From Pseudomonadota bacterium (GTDB lineage: Bacteria; Pseudomonadota; Gammaproteobacteria; Burkholderiales; Burkholderiaceae_C), in contig JAIUPH010000028.1 in assembly GCA_020161065.1 (NCBI GenBank), positions 62,001 through 126,000 of the forward strand: DNA of 64,000 nucleotides, given 5' to 3'. Each line of letters begins with the position of its first letter. The first letter of the stretch is position 1. A model generated the notes under the pieces. The model was given only the letters and a program-made list of their open reading frames with translations. It had not been told where the DNA came from and did not search any database. The translations under genes were made by a program, and so were the position numbers. Below, piece by piece: positions 21,942-30,077 of the stretch.

Positions 21942-22376
21942 CTACAGCAGCGCGTAGGTGGTGGTGGCGTGCGCGGCCAGGTCGCCGCCGCGGCCGTGCA
22001 GCAGGATCTCGCCGAACACCAGGCTCTTGCCCATGCGCAGCACGCGCGCCAGCAGCCGCGCCTCGCCGCCGTCGCCGGGCACGGGCTTGAGGAAGCTGGT
22101 CTGCAACTGCACCGTGGTCATCGGCTTGAAGCCGCCCAGCCGCGTCATCACGGCCAGGATCATCGCGGTGTCGGCGGCGGCCATCATCGCCTGGCCGCAC
22201 AGCACGCCGCCGCCGTGCACCACCAGCGGCGTCACCGGCAGGCTGAGCACCACCTCGCCGGCGCGCGCCTCGGTGACGCGCATCGAAAGGCCGCGCACCC
22301 ACGGCGCCACCAGGGTGGCCAGCGCCTCGTTGAGCATCTCGATGTCGGCCGGCGAGCCTTTGTTGTCGTGGTCCAT
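21942..22376 (-). CDS. PaaI-type hotdog thioesterase
   Basis: This 144-residue protein has the hotdog fold seen in PaaI/YdiI thioesterases, with VVHGGGVLCGQAMMAAADTA around residue 51-70 carrying the HGG and the catalytic acid position (AADTA). It would hydrolyse an acyl- or aryl-CoA. ATG 22376 was chosen over upstream in-frame codons because it matches family length. It is divergent from the CoA-transferase genes, a fitting context for control of CoA-ester pools. Confidence 0.82.
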   Translation of the reverse strand: MDHDNKGSPADIEMLNEALATLVAPWVRGLSMRVTEARAGEVVLSLPVTPLVVHGGGVLCGQAMMAAADTAMILAVMTRLGGFKPMTTVQLQTSFLKPVPGDGGEARLLARVLRMGKSLVFGEILLHGRGGDLAAHATTTYALL

Positions 22377-22517
22377 CGGGCAAGTCCCTCGTCGCCCTCG
22401 CGGGCCGCGCTGATCGCGCGCCATTCTACGGAGCAGGCCTTAGTGAAATCTACGTAACGCCGCGCGGGGCCAAGGCAGGGTAGCCTTCCGGCCCTGAACT
22501 TCCAGGAGCGATCCTTC

Positions 22518-23228
22518 ATGAACAAGATCTACCCGAGCGCCGAGGCGGCGCTCGCGGGCATCGTGCGCGACGGCCAGTTGCTCGCCGTCGGCGGGTTCGG
22601 GCTGTGCGGCATTCCCGAGGCGCTGATCGCCGCGCTGCGCGACAGCGGCGTCAAGGACCTGAGCGTGGTGTCCAACAACGCCGGCGTCGACGGCTTCGGC
22701 CTCGGCCAGCTGCTGGAAACGCGGCAGATCAGGAAGATGATCTCCAGCTACGTCGGCGAGAACAAGGAGTTCGAGCGCCAGTACCTGGCCGGCGAGCTGG
22801 AGCTGGAGTTCACGCCGCAGGGCACGCTGGCCGAGCGCCTGCGCGCCGGCGGCGCCGGCATTCCGGCCTTCTTCACGCGCACCGGCGTCGGCACGCTGGT
22901 GGCCGAGGGCAAGGAAACGCGCGAGTTCGACGGCAAGACCTACGTGATGGAGCGCGCGCTGCTGCCCGAGGTGTCGCTCGGCAAGGCCTGGAAGGCCGAC
23001 CGCTCGGGCAACCTCGTGTTCCGCCGCACGGCGCGCAACTTCAACCCGGCGGTGATCATGGCCGGGCGCATCAGCGTGGTGGAGGTCGAGGAGATCGTCG
23101 AGACCGGCAGCATCGACCCCGACGCCGTGCACCTGCCGGGCATCTACGTGAACCGCCTGGTGCTCAACGCCAAGCCCGAGAAGCGCATCGAGAAGCGCAC
23201 GACGAAGCAGAACCCCAAAGGAGCCTGA
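22518..23228 (+). CDS. scoA: 3-oxoacid CoA-transferase subunit A
   Basis: This 236-residue alpha subunit of a succinyl-CoA:3-ketoacid-type CoA-transferase has the N-terminal CoA-binding glycine loop [14 protein letters not shown] near residue 24, SNNAG near 54 and [20 protein letters not shown]. With the beta subunit it activates acetoacetate or another oxoacid using succinyl-CoA. CAGGAG lies 9 bases before the ATG. The beta gene starts two bases after its stop. Confidence 0.94.
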   Translation: MNKIYPSAEAALAGIVRDGQLLAVGGFGLCGIPEALIAALRDSGVKDLSVVSNNAGVDGFGLGQLLETRQIRKMISSYVGENKEFERQYLAGELELEFTPQGTLAERLRAGGAGIPAFFTRTGVGTLVAEGKETREFDGKTYVMERALLPEVSLGKAWKADRSGNLVFRRTARNFNPAVIMAGRISVVEVEEIVETGSIDPDAVHLPGIYVNRLVLNAKPEKRIEKRTTKQNPKGA

Positions 23229-23230
23229 GC

Positions 23231-23869
23231 ATGGCCTGGACCCACGACGAGATGGCGGCGCGCGCCGCCAAGGAACTGGCCGACGGCTTCTACGTGAACC
23301 TCGGCATCGGCTTGCCCACGCTGGTGGCCAACTTCGTCGACCCGAAGATCGAGGTCTGGCTGCAAAGCGAGAACGGCATGCTGGGCATCGGCCCCTTCCC
23401 CGACGAGAGCGAGGTCGACGCCGACCTCATCAACGCCGGCAAGCAGACCGTGACCACGCTGGCGGGAAGCAGCATCTTCGGCAGCCACGACAGCTTCGCG
23501 ATGATCCGCGGCGGCAAGATCAACCTGTCGATCCTGGGCGCCATGCAGGTCAGCGAGAAGGGCGACCTGGCCAACTGGATGATCCCCGGCAAGATGGTCA
23601 AGGGCATGGGCGGCGCGATGGACCTCGTCGCCGGCGTCAAGAGCGTGGTGGTGCTGATGGAGCACGTGGCGCGCAAGAAGGACGGCGGCTTCGACCTGAA
23701 GATCCTGCCGCAGTGCACGCTGCCGCTCACCGGCGTGGGCGTGGTCGACCGCATCATCACCGACCTGTGCGTGCTGGACGTGACGCCGCACGGCCTGAAG
23801 CTGGTGGAACTGGCCCCCGGCGTCAGCCGCGACGAGGTGCAAAGCAAGACCGGCGTGGCGCTGGCCTGA
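23231..23869 (+). CDS. scoB: 3-oxoacid CoA-transferase subunit B
   Basis: This 212-residue beta subunit carries the catalytic Glu in [11 protein letters not shown] near residue 52, which forms the covalent CoA thioester. [13 protein letters not shown] near 22 and [11 protein letters not shown] near 130 are family motifs. Length and order after the alpha subunit are normal. AAGGAG lies 9 bases before the ATG. It converges on the alpha/beta hydrolase gene with 6 bases between stops. Confidence 0.95.
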   Translation: MAWTHDEMAARAAKELADGFYVNLGIGLPTLVANFVDPKIEVWLQSENGMLGIGPFPDESEVDADLINAGKQTVTTLAGSSIFGSHDSFAMIRGGKINLSILGAMQVSEKGDLANWMIPGKMVKGMGGAMDLVAGVKSVVVLMEHVARKKDGGFDLKILPQCTLPLTGVGVVDRIITDLCVLDVTPHGLKLVELAPGVSRDEVQSKTGVALA

Positions 23870-23875
23870 GGGCCG

Positions 23876-24604
23876 TCACGCCGCCGCGGCATCCAGCAGG
23901 TGCCGCACCAGTTCCTGCGGGGCGCTGACCATCGGGCAGTGCCCCGTCTTCATTTCGACGACGCGAAAGCCGGGCAGGGCGCGCACGCGCTGGCGCATCG
24001 CGTCGATCGTTGGATAGGCCGGCGCCGTGCAGTCGATGAAGCTGCGCGGCAGCCGCGCCCAGCGCTCGCCGTCGTAGGGCAGGCTTTGGCGGTAAGGGCC
24101 GAAGGGGTGCGGCACCTGGCGGCGCAGCAGCCAGTCGCGGTCGGCGCCGGTCAGGCCGAAGCCGGCGGGGTCGGGCGGCGGCAGCGCGTTGCCGTTGGCT
24201 TGCGCGGCGGCCGTGCGGCCGGCCACGACCTCGGCGCTGTGGCCGTCGCCCCAGCCTTCGCCGGGCAGCGGCACCATCGCATCGACGTAGACCAGGTGCC
24301 GCACCGCCTGCGCGTCGGCCTGCAGCAGCCGGTCGGCAGCGCCGGTCGCGACCATGCCGCCGTAGCTGTGGCCGACCAGCACGATGCCGCTCAGCTCTTC
24401 GGCCTGCACCAGGGCCACGACGTCGTCGATGTGGTCGAACAGGTCGATGCCGGCCCGGCGCAGGTGGGCGCGCTCGCCGTCGCCGGTCAGCGTGACGGCA
24501 TGCACCTCGTGGCCGGCGGCGCGCAGCGGCGGCAGCACGCGGCGCCAGATCCAGGCGCCGCCCCAGGCGCCGTGGACGAGGACGATGGGCGGTTTCGCGG
24601 ACAT
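23876..24604 (-). CDS. alpha/beta fold hydrolase
   Basis: This 242-residue serine hydrolase has the oxyanion segment VLVHGAWGGAWIW near residue 8, the nucleophile in GHSYGGM near 75 and the catalytic His in KTGHCPM near 222. The pattern resembles the methylesterase/hydroxynitrile-lyase-like group of alpha/beta hydrolases. The substrate is unknown. It lies 37 bases downstream of the LysR gene on the same strand and could share its transcript. Confidence 0.88.
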   Translation of the reverse strand: MSAKPPIVLVHGAWGGAWIWRRVLPPLRAAGHEVHAVTLTGDGERAHLRRAGIDLFDHIDDVVALVQAEELSGIVLVGHSYGGMVATGAADRLLQADAQAVRHLVYVDAMVPLPGEGWGDGHSAEVVAGRTAAAQANGNALPPPDPAGFGLTGADRDWLLRRQVPHPFGPYRQSLPYDGERWARLPRSFIDCTAPAYPTIDAMRQRVRALPGFRVVEMKTGHCPMVSAPQELVRHLLDAAAA

Positions 24605-24641
24605 CGCTGCAGCATAGCGCGTGGTCCGGCGCGCGCGCCGA

Positions 24642-25592
24642 TCAGCCCTCGGTGCCCTCGGCGCCGACCTGGGCCGCGACGAAGCGCAGCAGGGTGCGCG
24701 TCGCCTCGCCGCGCAGTTGCACCGGGTGCAAGGCACCGATCGGCGCGAACGGCGTTGGCAGTTCGATCGGCAGCGCGACGATCTGCCCGGCCGCGACGAA
24801 GGGCCGCGCCACGCTGTGCGGCACCAGCGAGAGCAGGCGGTCCTGGCCGAGCATGGTGACGAGCACCGCCGTCGAGCGCGAACTCACCAGGCGATAGCGC
24901 GGCGCGCGTTCGCGCTCGCTGGCCAGCCGATCGAGCGCGCGCCGCGGCGCGCTGTCCACCGGGCCTTGCAGCCAGGTCTCGCGCCACAAATCGTCCAGCG
25001 CCAGCCGCTTGCGGCGCGCCAGCGGATGCCGAGGGCCGCAGACGACGATCAGCCGGTCGGCCACCAGGGGCTCGAACTGCCAGCCTTGCGGCACTTCGTC
25101 GGGCGTGCGGCAGTACACGACGTCGATGCCGCCGCGCGCCAGCACGGCGCCGATCTGCGCCACGTCCACCTCCTGGAGGTTGACCAGCACCTCGGGGTGC
25201 CGCTGGCTGAAGCGCGGCAGCAGCGGCGCCAGAAGCCCGTTGATGGCGCCCGTGATGGCGGCCACCTGCACGACGCCGCCGGCATCGTTGGTCATGGCGG
25301 CCACGGCATCGGCACATTCGTTGACGGTGTCCAGGATGCGGCGCACCAGCGGCAGCAGCTCGATCGTCACCGGCGTCGGCGTGACGCCGCGCGCGTGCCG
25401 GTCGAACAGCCGGCAGCCGAGCAGGCGCTCCAGTTCCGCCAGCACATGCGTCGCCGACGGTTGCGTCAGGCCCACGGCCGCGGCCGCGCGCTGCACGCTG
25501 CGCAACTCGGCGGCCTTGGCCAGCACGTGCAGATGGCGCAGCCGGGCGCGCACCAGCAAGCGCGACACCAGCGCCGTGGCCGAAGGCTGCAT
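24642..25592 (-). CDS. LysR-family transcriptional regulator
   Basis: This 316-residue regulator has an N-terminal helix-turn-helix (AAELRSVQRAAAAVGLTQPS, about residues 27-46) followed by the LysR substrate-binding domain. It is divergent from a Bug binding protein and an enolase-superfamily dehydratase, which are its probable targets. The inducer would be a sugar acid or dicarboxylate if so. A T-N11-A dyad lies 3 bases upstream of its start. Confidence 0.92.
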   Translation of the reverse strand: MQPSATALVSRLLVRARLRHLHVLAKAAELRSVQRAAAAVGLTQPSATHVLAELERLLGCRLFDRHARGVTPTPVTIELLPLVRRILDTVNECADAVAAMTNDAGGVVQVAAITGAINGLLAPLLPRFSQRHPEVLVNLQEVDVAQIGAVLARGGIDVVYCRTPDEVPQGWQFEPLVADRLIVVCGPRHPLARRKRLALDDLWRETWLQGPVDSAPRRALDRLASERERAPRYRLVSSRSTAVLVTMLGQDRLLSLVPHSVARPFVAAGQIVALPIELPTPFAPIGALHPVQLRGEATRTLLRFVAAQVGAEGTEG

Positions 25593-25594
25593 GT

Positions 25595-25609
25595 ATCGAA
25601 GGCTTCGAT
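25595..25609. promoter_or_regulatory. LysR-type operator (T-N11-A dyad)
   Basis: ATCGAAG-G-CTTCGAT is a perfect 7-bp dyad with a one-base centre that contains the LysR box T-N11-A. It lies 3 bases upstream of the lysR start and 83 bases upstream of the divergent Bug gene, the usual place for both autorepression and activation. Confidence 0.72.
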
Positions 25610-25691
25610 GGGTGAGGCGCCGATTCTATTGGTCGTCTATGGATCGGCCTTCCAGAATCGCGGCCACGACCTCAGCACCCCCGGAGATGCC

Positions 25692-26687
25692 ATGCCCGCC
25701 AGCCGATCCCGCCGCCAGGCCTTGCTGGCCTTGTCAGCCTGGGGCTGCGGCTTTGCCGCGCCGTCGCTGGCGCAGGGCGGCTACCCCGCCAAGCCGGTGC
25801 GCATCCTGGTGGGCGTGAACGCCGGCGGCGCGGCCGACCTGTTTGCGCGCACCTTCGCGCAGAAGGTGGGCGAGGCCACCGGCGGCAGCTTCGTCGTCGA
25901 CAACAAGCCCGGCGCTGGCGGCACGCTGGCCGCCGATGCCGCGGCCAAGGCGGCGCCCGACGGCTACACGCTGGTGGCCGCCGCACCCACCGCGATGATC
26001 GTCGCCCCCTGGCTGTACAAGCAGCTCGGCTACGCGCCGGCCACCGACTTCACGCCGGTCACCGTGCTGGCCGGCGGCCCGCTGGTGCTGGTGGTCAACG
26101 CCGAACTCGCCGCCGCCAACGTGGCGCAACTGGTCGCGCTGGCCAGGGCCAAGCCGGGTGAGCTGGCCTTCGGCTCGGGCGGCCAAGGCTCGGCCGGGCA
26201 CCTGACCACCGAGATGCTGGCTTCGATGGCCGGCTTCAAGGCCGTGCACGTGCCGTACAAGGGGGAAGGGCAGGCCATCAACGACCTGCTGGGCGGCCAG
26301 GTGAAGCTGATGTTCACCGGCTACAACCTGGTGGAGCCGCACGTCAAGTCGGGCCGGTTGCGCGTGCTGGCGATCTCCGGCAAGACGCGGTTGCCGTCGC
26401 TGCCCAACGTGCCGACGGTGCAGGAGTCGATGCCGGCGCTGGCCGGCTTCGAGTCGCTGGGCTGGATCGGGTTGTTCGCACCGGCGCGCACGCCACCCGA
26501 AGTGACGCACTGGCTGGCCGCCAAGTGGCGCGACGTCCGCCAGCAGCCCGACATCGTGGCGCGCTTCGAAGCCATGGGCATGGGCATGCTGGTCACGCCA
26601 ACGCCGGAAGACTTCGCGGCGCTGCTGAAATCCGAAACGACGCGCTGGCAGAAGGTGATCGCCAGCGCCGGCGTCAAGCCCGAATGA
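25692..26687 (+). CDS. tripartite tricarboxylate transporter substrate-binding protein (Bug/TctC family)
   Basis: This 331-residue periplasmic binding protein has a signal region with RSRRQALLALSAWGCGFAAP, then GGYPAKPVRILVGVNAGGAA, the DNKPGAGGTLAADAAAK motif and VHVPYKGEGQAINDLLGG. No transporter membrane genes are nearby. Its stop overlaps the start of the enolase-superfamily gene by 4 bases (ATGA), so the two are translationally coupled, and the ligand may be that enzyme's substrate. Confidence 0.92.
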   Translation: MPASRSRRQALLALSAWGCGFAAPSLAQGGYPAKPVRILVGVNAGGAADLFARTFAQKVGEATGGSFVVDNKPGAGGTLAADAAAKAAPDGYTLVAAAPTAMIVAPWLYKQLGYAPATDFTPVTVLAGGPLVLVVNAELAAANVAQLVALARAKPGELAFGSGGQGSAGHLTTEMLASMAGFKAVHVPYKGEGQAINDLLGGQVKLMFTGYNLVEPHVKSGRLRVLAISGKTRLPSLPNVPTVQESMPALAGFESLGWIGLFAPARTPPEVTHWLAAKWRDVRQQPDIVARFEAMGMGMLVTPTPEDFAALLKSETTRWQKVIASAGVKPE

Positions 26688-27817
26688 AGCCGACGCGAAT
26701 CGCCCAGCTGGAGACCTTTCTGGTCGACCGCTGGTGCCTGCTGCGCGTGACCTGCGAAGACGGCACCGTAGGCACCGGCGAAGCCGGGGTGCACGGCTGG
26801 CCGCGCCCCACGGCGGCGATGATCGACGCCATGGCCTCGTACCTCGTCGGCCAGGATCCGTCGCGCATCGAGCACCACGCGCAAGCCCTGCAACGCAGCT
26901 CGCACTTCATGGGCGCCGTGGTGGCGGGCGCCATCTCGGCCATCGACATCGCGCTGTGGGACATCCTGGGCAAGCGCCTGGGCGTGCCGGTGTACGAGCT
27001 GATGGGCGGCCGCACGCGTGACAAGGTGCGTTGCTACGTCCACGCCCAGGGGCAGACGGCGGACGAGCTGGTGGCCGATGTGCGCGCCCTGGTGGCGGCG
27101 GGGTTCACCGCCGTTCGCTTCTCGCCTTTCGCGCCCGACTTCCACCGCCATCGCTCGTTCGAGGAATGGGCGCGCCAGGCGGTGCAGCGCGTGGGCGCCG
27201 TCCACGAGGCCCTGGACGGCGCTGCCGACCTGTGCATCGAACTGCACCGGCAGATGAACCCCGCCGAGTCGATCGCGCTGGCCCGGCGGCTGGCGCCGTT
27301 CCAGCCGTTCTTCTACGAAGACCCGATGCTGCCCGACAGCCCGCGGCTGATGGGCGACGTGCAGCGCCAGTGCGGGCTGCCGGTGGCCACCGGCGAGCGC
27401 TTCACGTCGATCTTCCAGTTCCAGGAATTGCTGGCGGCCGGCGGCTGCGCCTACGTGCGGCCCGACGTCTGCCTGTGCCTGGGGCTGACCGGCAGCAAGA
27501 AGGCGGCGGCGCTGGCTGAAGCGCACCATGTGAAGGTGATACCGCACAACCCGCTGTCGCCGATTTCCACCGCGGCCTGCGTGCAGCTGGACGCGGCGAT
27601 TCCCAACTTCGCGCTGCAGGAATACACCGGCGAATCGACCTCGCCCAAGCGCGAACTGGTCGTGCAGCCGCTGCAGCTGGACCAGGGCTACCTCATCGTG
27701 CCCGAAGCACCCGGCCTCGGCATCGAGCTGAACCTGCAGCACCTGGCGCAATTGCCGGCGCAGACCCGCACGCCCTCGACGCCGATCGGCGTCGACGGAT
27801 CGGTGCAGGACTGGTAG
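26684..27817 (+). CDS. enolase-superfamily dehydratase (mandelate racemase/galactonate dehydratase-like)
   Basis: This 377-residue protein has the mandelate-racemase-type architecture: an N-terminal capping domain, then a barrel with ELHRQMNPAE near residue 185, FFYEDPMLPD, ATGERF and the catalytic-His segment VIPHNPLSPIST near 285. The metal-ligand series E-D-P and G-E-R fits the galactonate-dehydratase-like subgroup, which removes water from a sugar acid. Exact substrate is unknown. It is coupled to the Bug gene and probably controlled by the divergent LysR protein. Confidence 0.87.
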   Translation: MKPTRIAQLETFLVDRWCLLRVTCEDGTVGTGEAGVHGWPRPTAAMIDAMASYLVGQDPSRIEHHAQALQRSSHFMGAVVAGAISAIDIALWDILGKRLGVPVYELMGGRTRDKVRCYVHAQGQTADELVADVRALVAAGFTAVRFSPFAPDFHRHRSFEEWARQAVQRVGAVHEALDGAADLCIELHRQMNPAESIALARRLAPFQPFFYEDPMLPDSPRLMGDVQRQCGLPVATGERFTSIFQFQELLAAGGCAYVRPDVCLCLGLTGSKKAAALAEAHHVKVIPHNPLSPISTAACVQLDAAIPNFALQEYTGESTSPKRELVVQPLQLDQGYLIVPEAPGLGIELNLQHLAQLPAQTRTPSTPIGVDGSVQDW

Positions 27818-27916
27818 GGCGAAGCGCGAATCCTGGCCGTGAATGAGTTGGCGCCCGGCGTTGCTTGGCTCGTGCCGGCCGAAACGCGGCCGCACCGCCG
27901 GCAGGACAATGCCGGC

Positions 27917-28216
27917 ATGACTACGCTCTCGGCCATCAGCCTCAGCGGCATGAGCGCCGCGCAGACGGCGCTCGAAACGTCGGCGCACAACGTGGCCAAT
28001 CTGGCGATGGACGGGTTTCGCCGTCGTCAGGTGACGCAGAGCACCGCGGCGGACGGCGGCGTGACGACGTCACTGACCCAGGCGACGCAGCCGGGCGACG
28101 ATTTGGCGGGCGATCTCGTCGGCCAGTTGGTCGCGAAGAACCAGTTCCTGGCCAATCTGGCCGTCTTCAAGACCGGCGACCAGATGATGGGCACGCTGCT
28201 GGACGCGACGAGCTGA
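27917..28216 (+). CDS. orphan short flagellar-rod-like protein
   Basis: This 99-residue protein has the N-terminal segment of flagellar rod and hook proteins (SISLSGMSAAQTALETSAHN, then VANLAMDGFRRRQV) and a C-terminal segment resembling their other end (AKNQFLANLAVFKTGDQMMG), with almost nothing between. Full FlgB/C/F/G proteins are longer and sit in flagellar operons. None is near here. It may be a minimal paralog of a rod component. The start is supported by the matching N-terminus. Confidence 0.75.
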   Translation: MTTLSAISLSGMSAAQTALETSAHNVANLAMDGFRRRQVTQSTAADGGVTTSLTQATQPGDDLAGDLVGQLVAKNQFLANLAVFKTGDQMMGTLLDATS

Positions 28217-28235
28217 GCAGCGGCTGCGGGCCTTC

Positions 28236-28257
28236 CAACAGCGCATCAACAGCGCAT
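28236..28257 (+). repeat. 11-bp tandem repeat upstream of a -35-like TTGACA
   Basis: CAACAGCGCAT is repeated exactly at 28236-28246 and 28247-28257, one helical turn apart. A consensus TTGACA follows at 28265-28270, although no good -10 is seen 16-18 bases further on. Directly repeated half-sites next to a -35 are typical of activator binding. The gene downstream is the 204-residue membrane-anchored protein at 28368. Confidence 0.5.
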
Positions 28258-28367
28258 CTTTAAGTTGACATAAGAAACATTGTGCGCACTTACAGGCGCG
28301 AGCGACCCCCGAATCTGGTGCTCGAATCACGCCCACCGCCGGCGACCCGATCCCTAGAATCCCGGCC

Positions 28368-28982
28368 ATGTATCGAAATGCATCTTCGGTGCTGCTCCTG
28401 CTGCTCGGCTGGTCCGTCGCCTCGGCCGCGCCGATGGCCTCGATCGACGCTACCGAGACGGCTACGCCGAAGCCGGTCGACATCGGCGCGCCGGCGCCAA
28501 GTGCTCAGGCATCGGCCGGCGGCGCGATCGGGATTCCGCAGTCGCGGACGGTCGAGTTGTTGCTGCAGATGCAGGACCAGTCGGCAGCCTCGTCGGCTGG
28601 CGGTTCAGCGGCCATGCGGCGCGGCCTGCCGGCCCGCGCGGCGGCGGCCGACGTGGTGGCCGCGCCGGCCGAAGAAACGCCGCTGGGCGCGCTGAAATCG
28701 GCCATCGCGAACAGTCCGTTGGGCACGACGCCTGGCGACGCCGCGGAGACTTCGGATCAGGCGCAGCGCGCCAACCTGCGGATGGAACCATCGAGCCCGC
28801 TGCCGGCTGGCACGCCGAAGGCCGCCGGCGAGCCGACGTCGTCGCTGCTCAACCAGCCGGTGATTCGCTTCATCCGCGAGAACCGCGCCCTGACCGTGCT
28901 GGGCGGCGCCCTGGTGCTGGCCGCGGTGTGGGTCACCGCGACGTTCTCTTCGTCGCGGCGTTCGCGCTCCCGGTCTCGCTGA
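28368..28982 (+). CDS. uncharacterised membrane-anchored protein
   Basis: This 204-residue protein has an N-terminal signal-like segment (SVLLLLLGWSVASAAPMA), a low-complexity Ala/Pro/Ser-rich middle, a predicted transmembrane helix near residues 176-192 (ALTVLGGALVLAAVWVTATF) and a short Arg/Ser-rich tail. Topology suggests a periplasmic domain held by a C-terminal anchor. I do not recognise a family. The start rests on the signal-like N-terminus; no strong ribosome binding site is visible. Confidence 0.65.
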   Translation: MYRNASSVLLLLLGWSVASAAPMASIDATETATPKPVDIGAPAPSAQASAGGAIGIPQSRTVELLLQMQDQSAASSAGGSAAMRRGLPARAAAADVVAAPAEETPLGALKSAIANSPLGTTPGDAAETSDQAQRANLRMEPSSPLPAGTPKAAGEPTSSLLNQPVIRFIRENRALTVLGGALVLAAVWVTATFSSSRRSRSRSR

Positions 28983-29000
28983 CCGGACGCGCGCCGTCGC

Positions 29001-29219
29001 TCAGTGCGCGCCGTCGGCGTCGCTGTCCGATTCGGCCTCGTCGATGTCGTCATCGGCTTCGACCGCGGGTGCCTGGCCGACCACGGTCTGGCGGTCGAGC
29101 GGGCGGCACAGGTGCCGGTTCAGGCGCCCCAGGCGCTCGGACTTTTCGATGGCGGCCAACACGACCTCGGGCTGGACCATCAGCATGAACGGATTGGCGA
29201 CGACGGAGTGCTCTGACAT
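29001..29219 (-). CDS. small uncharacterised acidic-tailed protein
   Basis: This 72-residue protein begins MSEHSVVANPFMLMVQPEVV, continues with a helical ERLGRLNRHLCRPLDR segment and ends in an Asp/Glu-rich tail. GGGAGC lies 7 bases upstream of the ATG at 29219. The clear start site and non-repetitive first half support it as a real gene. I recall similar short proteins in related Burkholderiales but cannot verify this. No function can be assigned. Confidence 0.68.
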   Translation of the reverse strand: MSEHSVVANPFMLMVQPEVVLAAIEKSERLGRLNRHLCRPLDRQTVVGQAPAVEADDDIDEAESDSDADGAH

Positions 29220-29312
29220 GTCGGTGCTCCCGTGGCCCGTGGATGGGGCCTGCACAGGGTGCACTGTAGTGAGGGCCTGCCATGGCTGACCAGTCGGCGG
29301 CCGCCCAGACCG

Positions 29313-29376
29313 CGTGTCGGATGACTTCCGACACGGCGACAGTTCACGATCGACGCGGCGTCGGCGCCTCGCCGAC
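29313..29376. repeat. two successive inverted repeats
   Basis: A 9-bp perfect hairpin, CGTGTCGGA/TCCGACACG with a 5-base loop (29313-29335), is followed by GTCGGCG/CGCCGAC with a 3-base loop (29360-29376). They lie in the 204-base gap between the ankyrin gene stop and the small protein start, both on the minus strand. They could end the tatD-ankyrin transcript or control the small gene. No T-runs are present. Confidence 0.5.
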
Positions 29377-29423
29377 ATCCGGTAGGCGCATTTGCCGCGT
29401 CATTTAGCGGCTTCCAGCGACTT

Positions 29424-30077
29424 TCAGGGATTGCCCGTTTCGAGCCGGCGCGCCAGCGATTCGCGGCCGTCCAGGCGCGCCGTGTCGGCGGCGGTCTGGT
29501 TGCGGTCGTTGCGCAGCTTGCGGTCGGCGCCCTTGGCCAGCAGCAGCGCCACGCTGTCTTCGCTGCCGTAGCGCGCGGCCAGCATCAGCGGCGTGTTGCC
29601 GTTGGGCGAGCGCGCATCGACGGCGGCGCCCTGCTCCAGCAGCAGCTTCACCGGCGCGGCCGAAGGGCTGCTGGCGGCGTAATGCAGCGGCGTCCAGCCG
29701 GGGCGGTTGACGGCCGCGCCGCGCGCCATCAGCGCACGCATCGCGTCGACGTCGGCGCGCAAGGCGGCCATCATCAACGGCGTTTCGCCGGCGGCGTTGG
29801 CGCTGTCGATGCGCGTGTCGGCAGGCTCCAGCAGCGCCTGCACGGCCTTGGCCGCGCCGCCGCGCAACGCCAGGAACAAGCCGTGCTGGCCCTTGGGGTC
29901 GAGCGTGTTGGGGTCCATGCCGCGGGCCAGCAACTCGCGCAGCCGGGCCGCGTCGTCGAGCTCGATGGCGCGGAAGAAGTCTTCGTAGGCGCCCGCATGG
30001 GCGCGGCCCGCCAGCAGCATCGAGCCGCTGCACAGCACCAGCAGCCGGGCGTTGAACGAGCGTCGATGCAGCTTCAT
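29424..30077 (-). CDS. periplasmic ankyrin-repeat protein
   Basis: This 217-residue protein has a signal peptide (LLVLCSGSMLLAGRAHA, cleaved near residue 28) and four to five ankyrin repeats with the usual GxTPLxxAA core: AGETPLMMAALRADVDAMRA, GWTPLHYAASSPSAAPVKLL and GNTPLMLAARYGSEDSVALL. Ankyrin repeats bind other proteins; the partner is unknown. Its start overlaps the tatD stop by 4 bases, so the two are coupled. Confidence 0.9.
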   Translation of the reverse strand: MKLHRRSFNARLLVLCSGSMLLAGRAHAGAYEDFFRAIELDDAARLRELLARGMDPNTLDPKGQHGLFLALRGGAAKAVQALLEPADTRIDSANAAGETPLMMAALRADVDAMRALMARGAAVNRPGWTPLHYAASSPSAAPVKLLLEQGAAVDARSPNGNTPLMLAARYGSEDSVALLLAKGADRKLRNDRNQTAADTARLDGRESLARRLETGNP

